Source: Luteibacter sp. UNC138MFCol5.1 (lineage in GTDB: Bacteria > Pseudomonadota > Gammaproteobacteria > Xanthomonadales > Rhodanobacteraceae). Taken from it: a stretch of DNA of 64,000 nucleotides. The notes below the pieces were generated by a model, which was not told the DNA's origin, did not search any database, and saw only the letters and a program-made list of their open reading frames with translations. Location of the stretch: the NCBI RefSeq assembly GCF_900110505.1, contig NZ_FODZ01000003.1, positions 201,436 through 265,435 of the forward strand. Direction: 5' to 3'. The position numbers and the translations under genes are program-made. This document shows positions 30,558-39,706 of this stretch, one piece after another (positions within the stretch are counted from its first letter, which is position 1; the number at the start of each line of letters is the position of its first letter).

Positions 30558-30571
30558 CCTTGGACAATTTG

Positions 30572-30868
30572 ATGGAACTTGGTCGAGTCATTGCCTCACG
30601 GTCCTTCGAATCGGAGCGCGGCTCGATTGAACTGCTGATCGGCCTGCCCCGCCCATACGACGATGGAACAGACTACTTTTGCCCCTTCCAGTTGCGCGGT
30701 ATCGGTGATGAGAAGGTTCGCTCCGCTGGTGGTGTGGATGCGCTTCAGGCACTGATTCTCGGTATCGACCGAGCCGCGATGTACCTGTCTGGTACGCCCG
30801 AGGTTCGAGATGGTCGATTGACGTTTCTCGGGAATTTGGGGATCGGGTTTGGACCACCCACTCCTTGA
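30572..30868 (+). CDS. DUF6968-type small protein
   Basis: The 98-residue product from ATG 30572 contains LGRVIASRSFESERGSIELL, IGLPRPYDDGTDYFCPFQLR and AGGVDALQALILGIDRAAMY, then GRLTFLGNLGIGFG. This matches the pattern I know from DUF6968-like proteins, short alpha/beta proteins common as stand-alone or immunity-like genes in polymorphic-toxin regions. Cytoplasmic. It starts just after the decayed copy and is itself intact. Confidence 0.65.
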   Translation: MELGRVIASRSFESERGSIELLIGLPRPYDDGTDYFCPFQLRGIGDEKVRSAGGVDALQALILGIDRAAMYLSGTPEVRDGRLTFLGNLGIGFGPPTP

Positions 30869-30998
30869 TGGCATATTTGTCTCACGGTTGGATCGACTGC
30901 AATCGTGATGGACGTCGATTCGAATGGCCGGAAGGACAGGGGCCGGCCATGCGATGCCCTTTTTGCCTCGCCCGATGATGCAAGGCGGCCAAAGCCTT

Positions 30999-31370
30999 AT
31001 GAATGTAAAAAGTCTTCTTCTCGCAACTGCCTCAGCTTTCCTTGGCGCCGCAGTTGCTGCCGTGCTCGTCTATCGCTTTTATACCGTTTTCATCGACGAG
31101 ATGCTGACCTCCCGATATCTGGCGGAGCTTAGCCAGGATGTCGCGATGTATCGATCGATTCGGCAGGATGATCGGGACAAAACGTCTCATCTGATGCGCA
31201 TCAGAATGGCAGCCGATACAGCAGGCCTTATGGCGCAGTGCGACCGGCTTTCACCGAGCGAAAAGCCTCGTGTTCGGGATCTCTTTCAGAAGTTGAACGA
31301 GCTCGGTCTCGACGGACCTGTCATTCCTGGGTCGGACAGACCGGGCCCCTCTTTCGCAGGATGTCCGTAA
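30999..31370 (+). CDS. Membrane-anchored small protein
   Basis: A 123-residue protein with one N-terminal membrane helix (LLLATASAFLGAAVAAVLVY, about residues 6-25) and a helical domain rich in Arg, Asp and Met (AMYRSIRQDDRDKTSHLMRI). The C-terminal 20 residues are Pro/Gly-rich. ATG 30999 is preferred; frames extending to 30924 have no ribosome site. Anchored immunity proteins look like this, but so do many unrelated proteins. Confidence 0.55.
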   Translation: MNVKSLLLATASAFLGAAVAAVLVYRFYTVFIDEMLTSRYLAELSQDVAMYRSIRQDDRDKTSHLMRIRMAADTAGLMAQCDRLSPSEKPRVRDLFQKLNELGLDGPVIPGSDRPGPSFAGCP

Positions 31371-31489
31371 GAGGCCCGACGTACCTATCCAGCGGCGCAT
31401 GCGTTGAAACTCCCACGAGCGAAGGGCCATTCGTTCACGCCATACCGCAATGGCTGACCTCGTCGACGATCACCGGTTAAGGAATAGAC

Positions 31490-31966
31490 ATGCTACCTAC
31501 ATGGAAGATAGCCGTGCTGATTATGACTGCCATGGGCACCGCGGCCTGTTCCAGTCCAGACAACCAGCTGGAGGCGATGGTGCCAGCCAGCGCCAGAAGT
31601 GTCTCTTACATACATCAGTCCGATTCAGGCGACGGCGTGACGTTCCACGTCATCGCGGAGTCCGGATCCTATCAGTACGTCCAGGCCATTCGGGATAAAC
31701 TGCTCGCCCAGGGATTTTCGCTATGCGAGAAGTCTGCGATCAGAAAGTGGGAAGCCAAGCCCATCCAAGCGGGAAAGCCCGCCAACGGCGGATATTGGCT
31801 AAGCGAACTGTACAAGAATGACGGTCTTCGCGGGATTTTCATGATTCATGCCGAAGGCACCCCTGTCGGTGACGGCACCCGTTGGCGTCAAGGTTTCGTT
31901 CTGGCAGCAGCGAACCTGCCGCAGGGTAGCCCGGGGATGGCATCGCTCGAGAATTTCTGTGATTGA
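31490..31966 (+). CDS. Lipoprotein of unknown function
   Basis: The product of 158 residues has a signal peptide ending in the lipobox Gly-Thr-Ala-Ala-Cys (Cys about residue 20). The mature part (ARSVSYIHQSDSGDGVTFHV, YVQAIRDKLLAQGFSLCEKS) is alpha/beta, with a Trp-rich middle and a final Cys. It is probably anchored in the inner or outer membrane facing the periplasm. The gene is separated from its neighbours by 60-120 bases. Confidence 0.65.
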   Translation: MLPTWKIAVLIMTAMGTAACSSPDNQLEAMVPASARSVSYIHQSDSGDGVTFHVIAESGSYQYVQAIRDKLLAQGFSLCEKSAIRKWEAKPIQAGKPANGGYWLSELYKNDGLRGIFMIHAEGTPVGDGTRWRQGFVLAAANLPQGSPGMASLENFCD

Positions 31967-32029
31967 CCGTCGATCCAAACCCGCGGTTTCAACGACGCCA
32001 GATACGATGCATGAACCACAGGTCGCCGT

Positions 32030-32794
32030 ATGAATGATTCAGATGTCGCGTGGTCGGCCCTGGATGCACTTGATCGGGCCAACGATCTCGAAGGTGCACT
32101 GGCCTTGGAAACCTCATCCGGCCTCGGTGACGACCCCAGGTACGCCCGGTATATCGGCTGGGCGTTTATCGAGCGCCAGGACTTCCATTCCGCCGGAAGG
32201 TGGTACGCCAGAGCCTTCGATCTTGGAGCGACGGAAGCGGAGGCGGAGTTTCAGACGTGCCTGCGCGAACTCTATCTGAGCGGGCGGAAGCATGAAGCCA
32301 CTCAGCTGGCAGCGGTTTCGCCCATGGCCGAGCGAGAAGGCACGCATCGGACGATGCTGGCGCTGCAATTCGGTGACGACGACAGGGCTGGGATGCTCGC
32401 GTCCAGTCTTTGGCTGGCACGGCGTGGACAGCCGGCAGACGTGAGATATGCCGGAGAACTCCTGCTTGCCGGAGGCGACGCCCATCGCGCCCTCGGATTC
32501 ATACGGCAGGCGTCGCAGGATGGAGACCGTCTGGCGGCACAGTGGCTCGGCGAGATGTACTTCCGAGGGATAGGTACGGCAGTTGACCGCGAGCTAGCGG
32601 AGTCGGCATATAGATTGGCGGCGAAAGGCGGTTTCATCCTGAGCCAGTCAAGGCTGGCTCACATGGAGCATCAGCGAGAAGGACGACGAATCGACGTTCG
32701 TTTCTATGGAAAGATGGCGGGAATTCTTCTGAGAACGCTCTGGCTCCGACTCATACGACCGCAGGACGTAAGGCTGGACAGTCTGCCGAGGTAA
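32030..32794 (+). CDS. Sel1/TPR-repeat protein
   Basis: A 254-residue all-helical protein. The segment AAQWLGEMYFRGIGTAVDRE followed by LAESAYRLAAKGGFILSQSR is a textbook Sel1 repeat pair, and earlier pairs (DDPRYARYIGWAFIERQDFH, SAGRWYARAFDLGATEAEAE) are TPR-like. It ends with a possible membrane-associated helix (MAGILLRTLWLRLI). Sel1 proteins act as scaffolds and are frequent near secreted effectors as adaptors or immunity factors. It has no signal peptide. Confidence 0.75.
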   Translation: MNDSDVAWSALDALDRANDLEGALALETSSGLGDDPRYARYIGWAFIERQDFHSAGRWYARAFDLGATEAEAEFQTCLRELYLSGRKHEATQLAAVSPMAEREGTHRTMLALQFGDDDRAGMLASSLWLARRGQPADVRYAGELLLAGGDAHRALGFIRQASQDGDRLAAQWLGEMYFRGIGTAVDRELAESAYRLAAKGGFILSQSRLAHMEHQREGRRIDVRFYGKMAGILLRTLWLRLIRPQDVRLDSLPR

Positions 32795-32901
32795 CCAGTC
32801 CCACGCCGGCTCGGTCGCGGTTCCGGCTAGCTCGAACGAGATGAAGAGGACGCCGTTCATTTCGACCCCGTGCCAACGCAGCACGAGACCAAAAAAGACG
32901 T

Positions 32902-33291
32902 ATGAGCCGACCATTCTCGCCGCTACCACCGCTCCACGATGGGTATCTCGACGGCGTCCTGACAAGGGACGACGAAGCGAGGTTGTTCGTGCGCACCGCT
33001 CAGGGATCGCAATTCACCTTGATCCTCTCGGGCGTAAGCCGCTTCAAGGTCGACGGTTTTTCAGAGGGAAACATCATCTTCGAGTGCGAGCTTTCGACAG
33101 ACCCTGAGATTACGAAAGACGTATTGATCGACCTGAACCACGGGAGCACGAACGATAGAGAGCTTGCGCGGTTGCGCGAGCGGGTTTCCAACGAGGGCTA
33201 TCGGGTCTTCTGGATCGCTCCAAGTTACGGAGCGACAGTTGCCGCGTTGATCGAGGGGCTTTCCGTGGTCGACGGGGTGGTCACTCGATAG
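32902..33291 (+). CDS. Immunity-like small protein
   Basis: The 129-residue protein (PPLHDGYLDGVLTRDDEARL, FVRTAQGSQFTLILSGVSRF) has an N-terminal beta-sandwich-like half resembling a family seen in orphan immunity genes, where LHDG-x-hydrophobic-x-G opens the domain. A helical half follows (ELARLRERVSNEGYRVFWIA). It is soluble and has no signal peptide. It follows the Sel1 gene after 107 bases. Confidence 0.55.
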   Translation: MSRPFSPLPPLHDGYLDGVLTRDDEARLFVRTAQGSQFTLILSGVSRFKVDGFSEGNIIFECELSTDPEITKDVLIDLNHGSTNDRELARLRERVSNEGYRVFWIAPSYGATVAALIEGLSVVDGVVTR

Positions 33292-33393
33292 CGCAGCGCG
33301 CCCTCATCCGCCGCCGCATCGATGTCCACCGCACATGCCACAGCGCCCTCAGGGATGGCGCTGACACTTCTTCCTTACCCGTGAGTCGGTTAC

Positions 33394-33744
33394 ATGAAGC
33401 GGCTACAGACCCTATTGGCCGTCATCATCGTATTTGCACAGACCGCGGGCTGCACCAGTGAAGTTCAGTCGTGCGGAGGAGCCACATCGGCCGACGGTGT
33501 AGCGATGTCCGGACCTGCTTTTGCAGCGTTCAGGGATCACCTGAAGGAATACCGAAGCGGCTCGGACATGGACAGCTATCTCGGCGACATCGCTCACTGC
33601 GATCTAGTCATCAGAACCACCGAACTAATGTTCGAATACGAATTTGTCCCCCGATCGGAGGGGCAACGGTACAAGGGTGGCGGCGCCTCGTACACCGTGA
33701 ATCGCCGAAGTGGCAAGATCCTGCGGGTGGAATACATGAAGTGA
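33394..33744 (+). CDS. Small lipoprotein, end of the island
   Basis: A 116-residue product with signal peptide and lipobox Thr-Ala-Gly-Cys (Cys about residue 20). The mature part contains further Cys residues (VQSCGGATS, AHCDLVIRT) and a C-terminal strand pair (GASYTVNRRSGKILRVEY). It is the last gene with the island's lighter base composition. No family is recognised. Confidence 0.6.
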   Translation: MKRLQTLLAVIIVFAQTAGCTSEVQSCGGATSADGVAMSGPAFAAFRDHLKEYRSGSDMDSYLGDIAHCDLVIRTTELMFEYEFVPRSEGQRYKGGGASYTVNRRSGKILRVEYMK

Positions 33745-34099
33745 CCGGGGAACAGGCTCCAGCACTACCCACCGGTTGCGTCGCGCCAGTCAAGCCGCCC
33801 GGGCGGTGACCTGGCGTACCTCGGGCCGAGGGCAGCGGTATGCCATGTGCAATATCTTGCGGGATGGCGTTGGCCATGGACAAGAGGACGAGCACGTCGA
33901 TCGCGATGATCACGAAAATCAATCCAACGGCCGCTCGGCGGGGAGCCATCCTCGCCATGCAGAAAGACGACCTCGCACGCTGCCCTCCTGGCAAAAAGCG
34001 CCTGACGCGCGAAAGCACCACGAAACCCGTATGCCTCAGGCTGGGCGGGTCACGGCGTGTCGTCATCATCCGACCGCCCTCCCCCGTCACGGTGCCGCG
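33745..34099. other. Gap before the desaturase gene
   Basis: About 355 bases without a supported gene. On the minus strand a frame from 33958 starts with a single membrane helix (AAVGLIFVIIAIDVLVLLSM) and a Pro/Gly-rich tail, but it overlaps the preceding gene antisense and lacks a good ribosome site, so I leave it as a possibility only. The promoter of the desaturase gene should be here. Confidence 0.4.
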
Positions 34100-35197
34100 A
34101 TGCTTCAGCTTTGGTCCCATCTGGTCGACTGGTTCAGCGCGCACGCGGTCGTACCGGTCCTTGGCGCCCTGCACCTGGGGCGTCTGGCGGGCGATCCGAA
34201 GGACATCGCCGCGGCGCTCCTGATCGCGACGCTGCAGCTGTGCATCATCGGCTTCGTCTTTCGCCCCCTCGAAAGCTGGGTGCCCGCCGAGCGCTGGAAG
34301 GACCGCAAGCTCACCCGTGTGGATTTCACCTATACGGTGATGATGCTGGTCGGCATCTTTCCGCTCTTCAGCTTCCTCATCCTCACGCCGCTCGCGAATT
34401 GGATCGGCGGCGTGGACACCGGCCCCTCCGACGCCAGCGCGTCGCCTCTCGCGATCACGCACTGGTTTCCGGCGCTGAAACAGCATCCGTACGTGCTGTT
34501 CGGCATCTACTACATGGTATACGACCTGGTCTATTACTGGATGCATCGCCTGCAGCACGCGCTGCCGTGGTGGTGGGCGCTGCACAGCATGCATCACAGC
34601 ACGCGGCAGATGAGCTGCTGGACGAACGACCGGGGCAGTCCCGTCGACGGTTTCATCCAGTCGATCATCCTCGCGACCGTGGGGATCGTGATGGGCGTGG
34701 AGCCCGACGAATTCGCGTGGCTGATGCTGCTCGGCGAGCTGGTGCAGAACTTCTCGCACGCGAACGTGCGCATTCACTTCGGCGGAGTGTTCGGTCGCGT
34801 CTTCGTCGACCCGCCCTTCCATCGCCTGCACCACATGCTGGTCGATCCGGACCGGCCCGGACTGCACGACTGCAACTTCGGCCAGGTGTTTTCGCTCTGG
34901 GACGTGGTGTTCGGTACCGCCCTGTATGGTGAACCGGTGCGCCCCACGGGCGTGGGCGATCCAATGGTCGACGATGACAACAACCATGGACTGATCGGAC
35001 TGCACTGGAACGCGCTGAGGCGCTTCTGGGGTGCCGTGCGACGCCCGGCGGGCTGGCGGCTGGGCGAGGTGGCGTTCACCGAGGACTATCGACCCGTGCC
35101 CGTTTCCGAATGGGAGGCGCAGGGTGTGGGGCATCGTCCGGTGACGAGCGGTGCTTCGGGGTTGGCCGATGCGCCGGCGGAGGAAGCTGCGGCCTGA
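34100..35197 (+). CDS. Sterol desaturase/fatty acid hydroxylase family membrane oxidase
   Basis: The 365-residue protein (ATG 34100) has four or five membrane helices and the three His clusters of the family: YYWMHRLQH, HSMHHSTRQM and FHRLHHML, which bind a di-iron centre. Family members insert oxygen or double bonds into lipids, for example hydroxylating hydroxy-fatty-acid or hopanoid-like substrates. The substrate here cannot be told. It is a single gene; the last 60 residues (PVSEWEAQGVGHRPVTSG onward) form a loose tail. Confidence 0.85.
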   Translation: MLQLWSHLVDWFSAHAVVPVLGALHLGRLAGDPKDIAAALLIATLQLCIIGFVFRPLESWVPAERWKDRKLTRVDFTYTVMMLVGIFPLFSFLILTPLANWIGGVDTGPSDASASPLAITHWFPALKQHPYVLFGIYYMVYDLVYYWMHRLQHALPWWWALHSMHHSTRQMSCWTNDRGSPVDGFIQSIILATVGIVMGVEPDEFAWLMLLGELVQNFSHANVRIHFGGVFGRVFVDPPFHRLHHMLVDPDRPGLHDCNFGQVFSLWDVVFGTALYGEPVRPTGVGDPMVDDDNNHGLIGLHWNALRRFWGAVRRPAGWRLGEVAFTEDYRPVPVSEWEAQGVGHRPVTSGASGLADAPAEEAAA

Positions 35198-35321
35198 GAG
35201 AGGTGGCCGCGTCTCTCGCACGTTGTCCGCTGGCGCGGGATCGCCGATAGGATCGGCTCCCACCTGATCCTGAATTGTGGTGGGATGCCGACCGGGCCTT
35301 GGCCCGGCCGGCACCGGTTCG

Positions 35322-36521
35322 TCACTGACTGATGCGGTACATCACTGTCGCATGCGGCGCGAGGCTGGCCTTGATCGAACCATCGCCCTTCGCGTCCGTA
35401 TGCGCCCAGAGATCGCGCATCGTGTAGCTGCCACCGGCCTTCAGGCCGATCTCGGTGGCCGGCACCGTCACGTCCTTCGCCTTGTCGCCTTCGTTGAACA
35501 CCGCGACCGCGCGGCCGCCGTCCTTGAGCGGCTTGACGATGACGTGGATGCCATCCTTGTCGCGCACCTGGTGACCCTGCACGCCGAGCGGATCCTGGTC
35601 GATGGCGATCACGTCCTTGTTGAGCAGGATGGCCAGGGCGTCCGGCTTGATGGTGCGCAGGTCGGTGCCGATGAGCAGCGGCGCCGCCATGATCGACCAG
35701 AGGCTGAAGTGGCTGCGGTACTCGACGTCGGTCATGCCGCCGTTACCGACCTCGAGCATGTCCGGGTCGTTCCAGTGGCCGAGGCTGGCGTATTTGTCGA
35801 GGACCACGTTCTCCTTGAAGATCTTCAGCATGGAGGCGTAGTTGTCGCTGATGTCGCCCGTGGTACGCCAGGAACCGGCGTCCACCGGCGGCTTGCCCGC
35901 CCAGAGCCAGGGCTTGTTCTCGCCCCACTCGCACATGCTGAAGAAGATCGTGCGGCCGCTGTTGCGCAACGCTTCGGCCATGTCCGTATAGCGTTTATGC
36001 GCGTCGAGCTTCTGGTTGTTGCAGTTGTCGTACTTGAGGTAATCCACCTTCCACGATGCGAAGGACTTCGCGTCCTCCTTCTCGTGGCCCAGGCCGCCCG
36101 GGAAGCCACGGTTCTCCTGCAGCGGTTCGCAGGTGGACGTACCCGCGCTGGAGTACAGACCGAACTTCAGCCCGTGCGCGTGGATGTAGTCGGCGAGCGC
36201 CGCGATGCCGCTCGGGAAGCGCTTCGGATTCGGCTGCAGGCGGCCGTCCTTGTCGCGCTGCCAGTTGGCCCAGCAATCGTCGATGTTGACGTACGTGTAG
36301 CCGGCATCGCGCAGCCCGAGGCTGATGACCTTGTCGGCCACACCGCGGATCATCGCCTCGTCGAATTCGGCGCGGCAGTGCGTCGAGTTCCAGTTGTTGA
36401 AGCCCATCTGCGGCAACGCACCCGCGGCCTCCTCCGCCTGCACCGGCGCGGTGGCGATACCCGCCGCGCACACCAGCATGCCGAGAGCCGCGCTTCGCAT
36501 GAACCTGACATCGCGCCGCAT
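35322..36521 (-). CDS. Secreted alpha-galactosidase, glycoside hydrolase family 27
   Basis: The 399-residue product has a signal peptide (cleavage near VQA, residue 29) and the GH27 barrel beginning MGFNNWNSTHC. The nucleophile Asp is in DYLKYDNC and the acid/base Asp in WRTTGDI; NIDDCW and GHWNDPDMLEVGNGGMT are further hallmarks. A C-terminal beta-sandwich follows. It would release terminal alpha-galactose from oligosaccharides in the periplasm or outside. Its ATG overlaps the stop of the TonB receptor gene (TGATG), so both form an operon. Met 8 (36500) is an alternative start. Confidence 0.92.
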   Translation of the reverse strand: MRRDVRFMRSAALGMLVCAAGIATAPVQAEEAAGALPQMGFNNWNSTHCRAEFDEAMIRGVADKVISLGLRDAGYTYVNIDDCWANWQRDKDGRLQPNPKRFPSGIAALADYIHAHGLKFGLYSSAGTSTCEPLQENRGFPGGLGHEKEDAKSFASWKVDYLKYDNCNNQKLDAHKRYTDMAEALRNSGRTIFFSMCEWGENKPWLWAGKPPVDAGSWRTTGDISDNYASMLKIFKENVVLDKYASLGHWNDPDMLEVGNGGMTDVEYRSHFSLWSIMAAPLLIGTDLRTIKPDALAILLNKDVIAIDQDPLGVQGHQVRDKDGIHVIVKPLKDGGRAVAVFNEGDKAKDVTVPATEIGLKAGGSYTMRDLWAHTDAKGDGSIKASLAPHATVMYRISQ

Positions 36522-39412
36522 CAGAACGTACCCCGCAGGCCGACGGTGTAGACGGTGCCGTTGGCTTCGGCATACAGGAAGCGGTTGCGGTACACCGAGT
36601 AGTCGTACAGGTGCTCGTGCGTGAGGTTCGTGCCGGAGGCGAACACCGTCAGGTGCTTGTTGATGTCGTAGCTCGCGCTCAGGTCCACCTGGCCGTAGGC
36701 GCTACGCGTGGCCGGCGTCGAGCCCGCACCGTACGAGATGCTCTCCAGGTACTTGCCGCGCCAGTTGTACGCGACGCGCACCTGCACCGGGCCCTTCTCG
36801 TAATAAAGGCTCGCATTGGCCGAATCGCCGATGCCCGGCACCGCGAACTTGCCCGACGAGGCGATCACACCCTGGTTGAGCTGGGTGCTGCTCTTCACAT
36901 GCGTGTAGTTCACCGCCATGCCCAGGCCATCGAACGGATCGGGCAGCACGTTCTTGAACTGGTAATTGAACGTGGCTTCCCCGCCGTAGATCTTCGAGGA
37001 GTTCAGGTTGATGGGCTGGGTCAGCGACCAGATGAACGGCTGTCCGGTGTTTTCGTTCGTCAGGAACGGCACAGGCGTGCTCACGATCGTGCTGAAGTTG
37101 CCCACCCGCTTCACGAAGCCTTCGACCGCGATGTAGCTCGCGTCGTTGATGTACCACTCCAGGCCCATGTCGAAGTTACGCGACGTGTACGGCTGCAGCT
37201 GCGGATTGCCCTGCGAGATGGTCAGCGAGTTCGGGCGGGTGCCGAAGCTGCGGTTGTAGTAGAGGTTGCTGAGCGCCGGCGGCGTCAGCGACTTCGACCA
37301 CGAGAAGCGGTAGATCAGGTTCTCCAGCAGGTTCCACTTGAAGTTCAGCGACGGCAGCCACTTGTGGTACCCGCCGGTATCCGACTGCGGCGCCAGCGGT
37401 CCGAGGGTCACCTGACCGTTGCTGGTGTCGTTCGGATCGACGCGGTACGCGATCGGCGGCTGGTTGATCGCCGTGGAGGTCGAGGCGACATGCAGGTACC
37501 GCGCGCCCACGTCCACCGCCCAGGGCATGTCCCACATCGTGCCTTCGAACACGGCCTTGGCGAAGAACGCCTTCTTCTTCTCGCTCACCTCGTTGAAGCT
37601 GCCCGGATTCGGGGCGGCGTCGAGGGTGCCACCGTTGGCGGCCAGGCCGGCGAGCAGCGCGGCGCGCTTGTCGTCCGGGAGCTGGTTGTACGCGGCGGGC
37701 GACGCCAGGTAGTTCAGATAGGCGCGCGGATCGTACTGGACCCACTGCTCCGGCTGGCCGGGCGAGGAAACGCCGTGGATCTTCGGCGGCGCGGTATAGA
37801 CGTAAGCACCGATGGCCTCGGGCGGAACATCCACGTTATAGCCGCAATAGGCGTTGCAGAGGATGCTGTTCGGCGTGCCCCAGCTAGCCTGCTTCACGGT
37901 GTCCTTCGTGTACTGCACGCCCACCAGCAAGCGGGAAAGCGTGCCGTCGGTGAACGACTTGTCCAGCTTGAGCTGGTAGTTGTCCACCTTGTCGGTCACG
38001 TTGTTGCCGGAGCCGGCGTTGCAGCAGTGCGCCTTGAGCCCGTCGAGGCTGGTGGGCGACAGGATGTTCGAGTAGCTCGGCGGCGTGTCGTTGCCGTTGT
38101 TGGTCCAGGTCGGATTGGTACCGAAGTTCTTGGTGCCCACAACGAGGAAGTAACCGTTCGGGCTCTCCTTGTTCCATGCCTTGGAATTGGAGACGTCGAG
38201 GCTCAGCTTGGTCGACTGGTCGAAGTCGAACGCGACGTTGAGGCCGTTCTGGTAGCTCTTCTCGTACGTGGGCTGGTACGACTGCACATAGTCGTTCGCC
38301 ATCACGTTCGGGCCCGAGCCGTTACGGACGAAGCTCGTCACCGTGTTGTTGGCGTCGGTGGTCAGCGACTGGATGTCGCCGGTGTTGCCGTATTCACCGA
38401 AGTAGTGGATGAACGGATCCACCTTGTAGCTCGAGTACAGCGAATCGAACTGCACGGTGAGCTGGTCGATCGGCTTCCAGTCGATGGCGCCGCTGACGCC
38501 CTTGCGCACGCGCGTCTCGTCCACCACGTTGCTGGAAAGCGTTTCGGGCACCGCCACGTTGGTGAAGCGCGGATCGCTCAGGTTCGAGAGCTGCGAGATG
38601 TTCTGGTTCTCGTACCAGGAACCCGCCTGCGTGTTGAGCTGCGTGTCCTTGCGCTTGTAGTACGAGGCCGAGGCCATCCAGCCGAAGGTGTGGTCGGCGT
38701 TGGTCCAGCCGAACAGACCCGAGGCTTTCGGCGTCGTCTTGCCCTTCCAGTCGCCGGTCAGGTTGCTGTTCACGCCCGCGGCGCTCCAGGCGCCGTGGTA
38801 GCCGCCGAAGTCGAGCGGACGCGCCGTCTGGATATCCACGACACCGCCGATGTCGACTTCGGAAATGTCCGCCGAGGACGTCTTGTTGACCTGCGCGACG
38901 CTGATGATTTCGGACGGGAGCACGTCGAAGTTGAAGGCGCGCGAACCGGAGGCCGTGGCCATCGGGCGTCCGTTGATCGTGACGGCCACGAAGTCGGGGC
39001 CGAAGCCGCGCACCGCGATCTGGCTCGACTCACCGCCGCTGCGGTTCACCGACACGCCCGGCACGCGCTGGAGCGCGTCCGCCACGTTCGGATCGGGAAA
39101 CTTGCCCGCCTCTTCGGCGGAGATGGAATCGACGACGTTGACCGAGTCCTGCTTGATCGCCTGTGCGCGCTGGAGCGCGGCGAGCTGGCCGGTCACGGCC
39201 ACGGCACCGAGTTCGGTGACCTTCTTCTTGTCTTCTTCCTTCGTCGTCTGCGGACCGGCGGCTTGCGCCGGTGTCGCGGACGATGCCGCATCGGCCGGGG
39301 CCGCCCCCGTCGCCGCCTGCGCAAACCCCGGTGCGCCATACCCCACCATCCAGGCGACACCCGTTGCCACAAGCGACCGACGCACGGCGACCGCCAACTT
39401 CGTTAGCTGCAT
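36521..39412 (-). CDS. TonB-dependent receptor for carbohydrates
   Basis: From ATG 39412 the protein has 963 residues: a signal peptide ending near GFAQA, a 60-residue linker, and a plug domain (DSISAEEAGKFPDPNVADAL, QIAVRGFGPDFVAVTINGRP) followed by a beta-barrel ending in Gly-Thr-Phe. The plug pattern belongs to the large proteobacterial TonB receptor group tied to glycan use in Xanthomonadales and Caulobacter. It should import oligosaccharides across the outer membrane, matching the alpha-galactosidase encoded after it and the fucosidase encoded divergently. Confidence 0.9.
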   Translation of the reverse strand: MQLTKLAVAVRRSLVATGVAWMVGYGAPGFAQAATGAAPADAASSATPAQAAGPQTTKEEDKKKVTELGAVAVTGQLAALQRAQAIKQDSVNVVDSISAEEAGKFPDPNVADALQRVPGVSVNRSGGESSQIAVRGFGPDFVAVTINGRPMATASGSRAFNFDVLPSEIISVAQVNKTSSADISEVDIGGVVDIQTARPLDFGGYHGAWSAAGVNSNLTGDWKGKTTPKASGLFGWTNADHTFGWMASASYYKRKDTQLNTQAGSWYENQNISQLSNLSDPRFTNVAVPETLSSNVVDETRVRKGVSGAIDWKPIDQLTVQFDSLYSSYKVDPFIHYFGEYGNTGDIQSLTTDANNTVTSFVRNGSGPNVMANDYVQSYQPTYEKSYQNGLNVAFDFDQSTKLSLDVSNSKAWNKESPNGYFLVVGTKNFGTNPTWTNNGNDTPPSYSNILSPTSLDGLKAHCCNAGSGNNVTDKVDNYQLKLDKSFTDGTLSRLLVGVQYTKDTVKQASWGTPNSILCNAYCGYNVDVPPEAIGAYVYTAPPKIHGVSSPGQPEQWVQYDPRAYLNYLASPAAYNQLPDDKRAALLAGLAANGGTLDAAPNPGSFNEVSEKKKAFFAKAVFEGTMWDMPWAVDVGARYLHVASTSTAINQPPIAYRVDPNDTSNGQVTLGPLAPQSDTGGYHKWLPSLNFKWNLLENLIYRFSWSKSLTPPALSNLYYNRSFGTRPNSLTISQGNPQLQPYTSRNFDMGLEWYINDASYIAVEGFVKRVGNFSTIVSTPVPFLTNENTGQPFIWSLTQPINLNSSKIYGGEATFNYQFKNVLPDPFDGLGMAVNYTHVKSSTQLNQGVIASSGKFAVPGIGDSANASLYYEKGPVQVRVAYNWRGKYLESISYGAGSTPATRSAYGQVDLSASYDINKHLTVFASGTNLTHEHLYDYSVYRNRFLYAEANGTVYTVGLRGTF

Positions 39413-39550
39413 GACCTTCACTCCCCGACTTTTGTGGACACCCCAACGAGCACACACGGTTGCCGCCCGAGGCTCACAGGCGCCGATCCCCAAGACGGCA
39501 CCACGAAGCTCCGTTGTTCAGTCCCGCAAAGCGGTCAGCAGCTCACCGTC

Positions 39551-39657
39551 ATTTGTCGTACATATTCATCGTTGCGCTTTTTCGGAGGTTCCAACAAGCT
39601 GCGCCGCAGCATGACAAGCCTCATCGCATCGGGTTAGCTTGATTTGTCTTACAAATC
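39551..39657. promoter_or_regulatory. Inverted-repeat operators in the divergent glycan-gene region
   Basis: GATTTGT-CTT-ACAAATC (39641-39657) is a perfect 7+3+7 inverted repeat, and a related site ATTTGT-CGT-ACATAT lies at 39551-39565, 91 bases upstream. The form (TTGT-N3-ACAA) is typical of GntR/FadR-type regulators of sugar genes. The sites lie between the TonB receptor (start 39412, leftward) and the GH95 gene (rightward), so one regulator could control both. No regulator gene is adjacent. Confidence 0.6.
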
Positions 39658-39706
39658 AGTTCTCAACGGCCTGGCAGTGCCTATGACGAGCGACGGGGAT
39701 CGACGG

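Noticed and set aside
33611..35314. Minus-strand frame of 567 codons over the desaturase gene
   Set aside because: Antisense to a gene with all three His clusters; the product has no domain. Only its short membrane-helix piece in the 33,745-34,099 gap was kept as a remote possibility.
36611..39406. Plus-strand frame of 931 codons opposite the TonB receptor
   Set aside because: Pure antisense shadow: composition is Val/Arg/His-rich without motifs, while the receptor on the minus strand is well supported.
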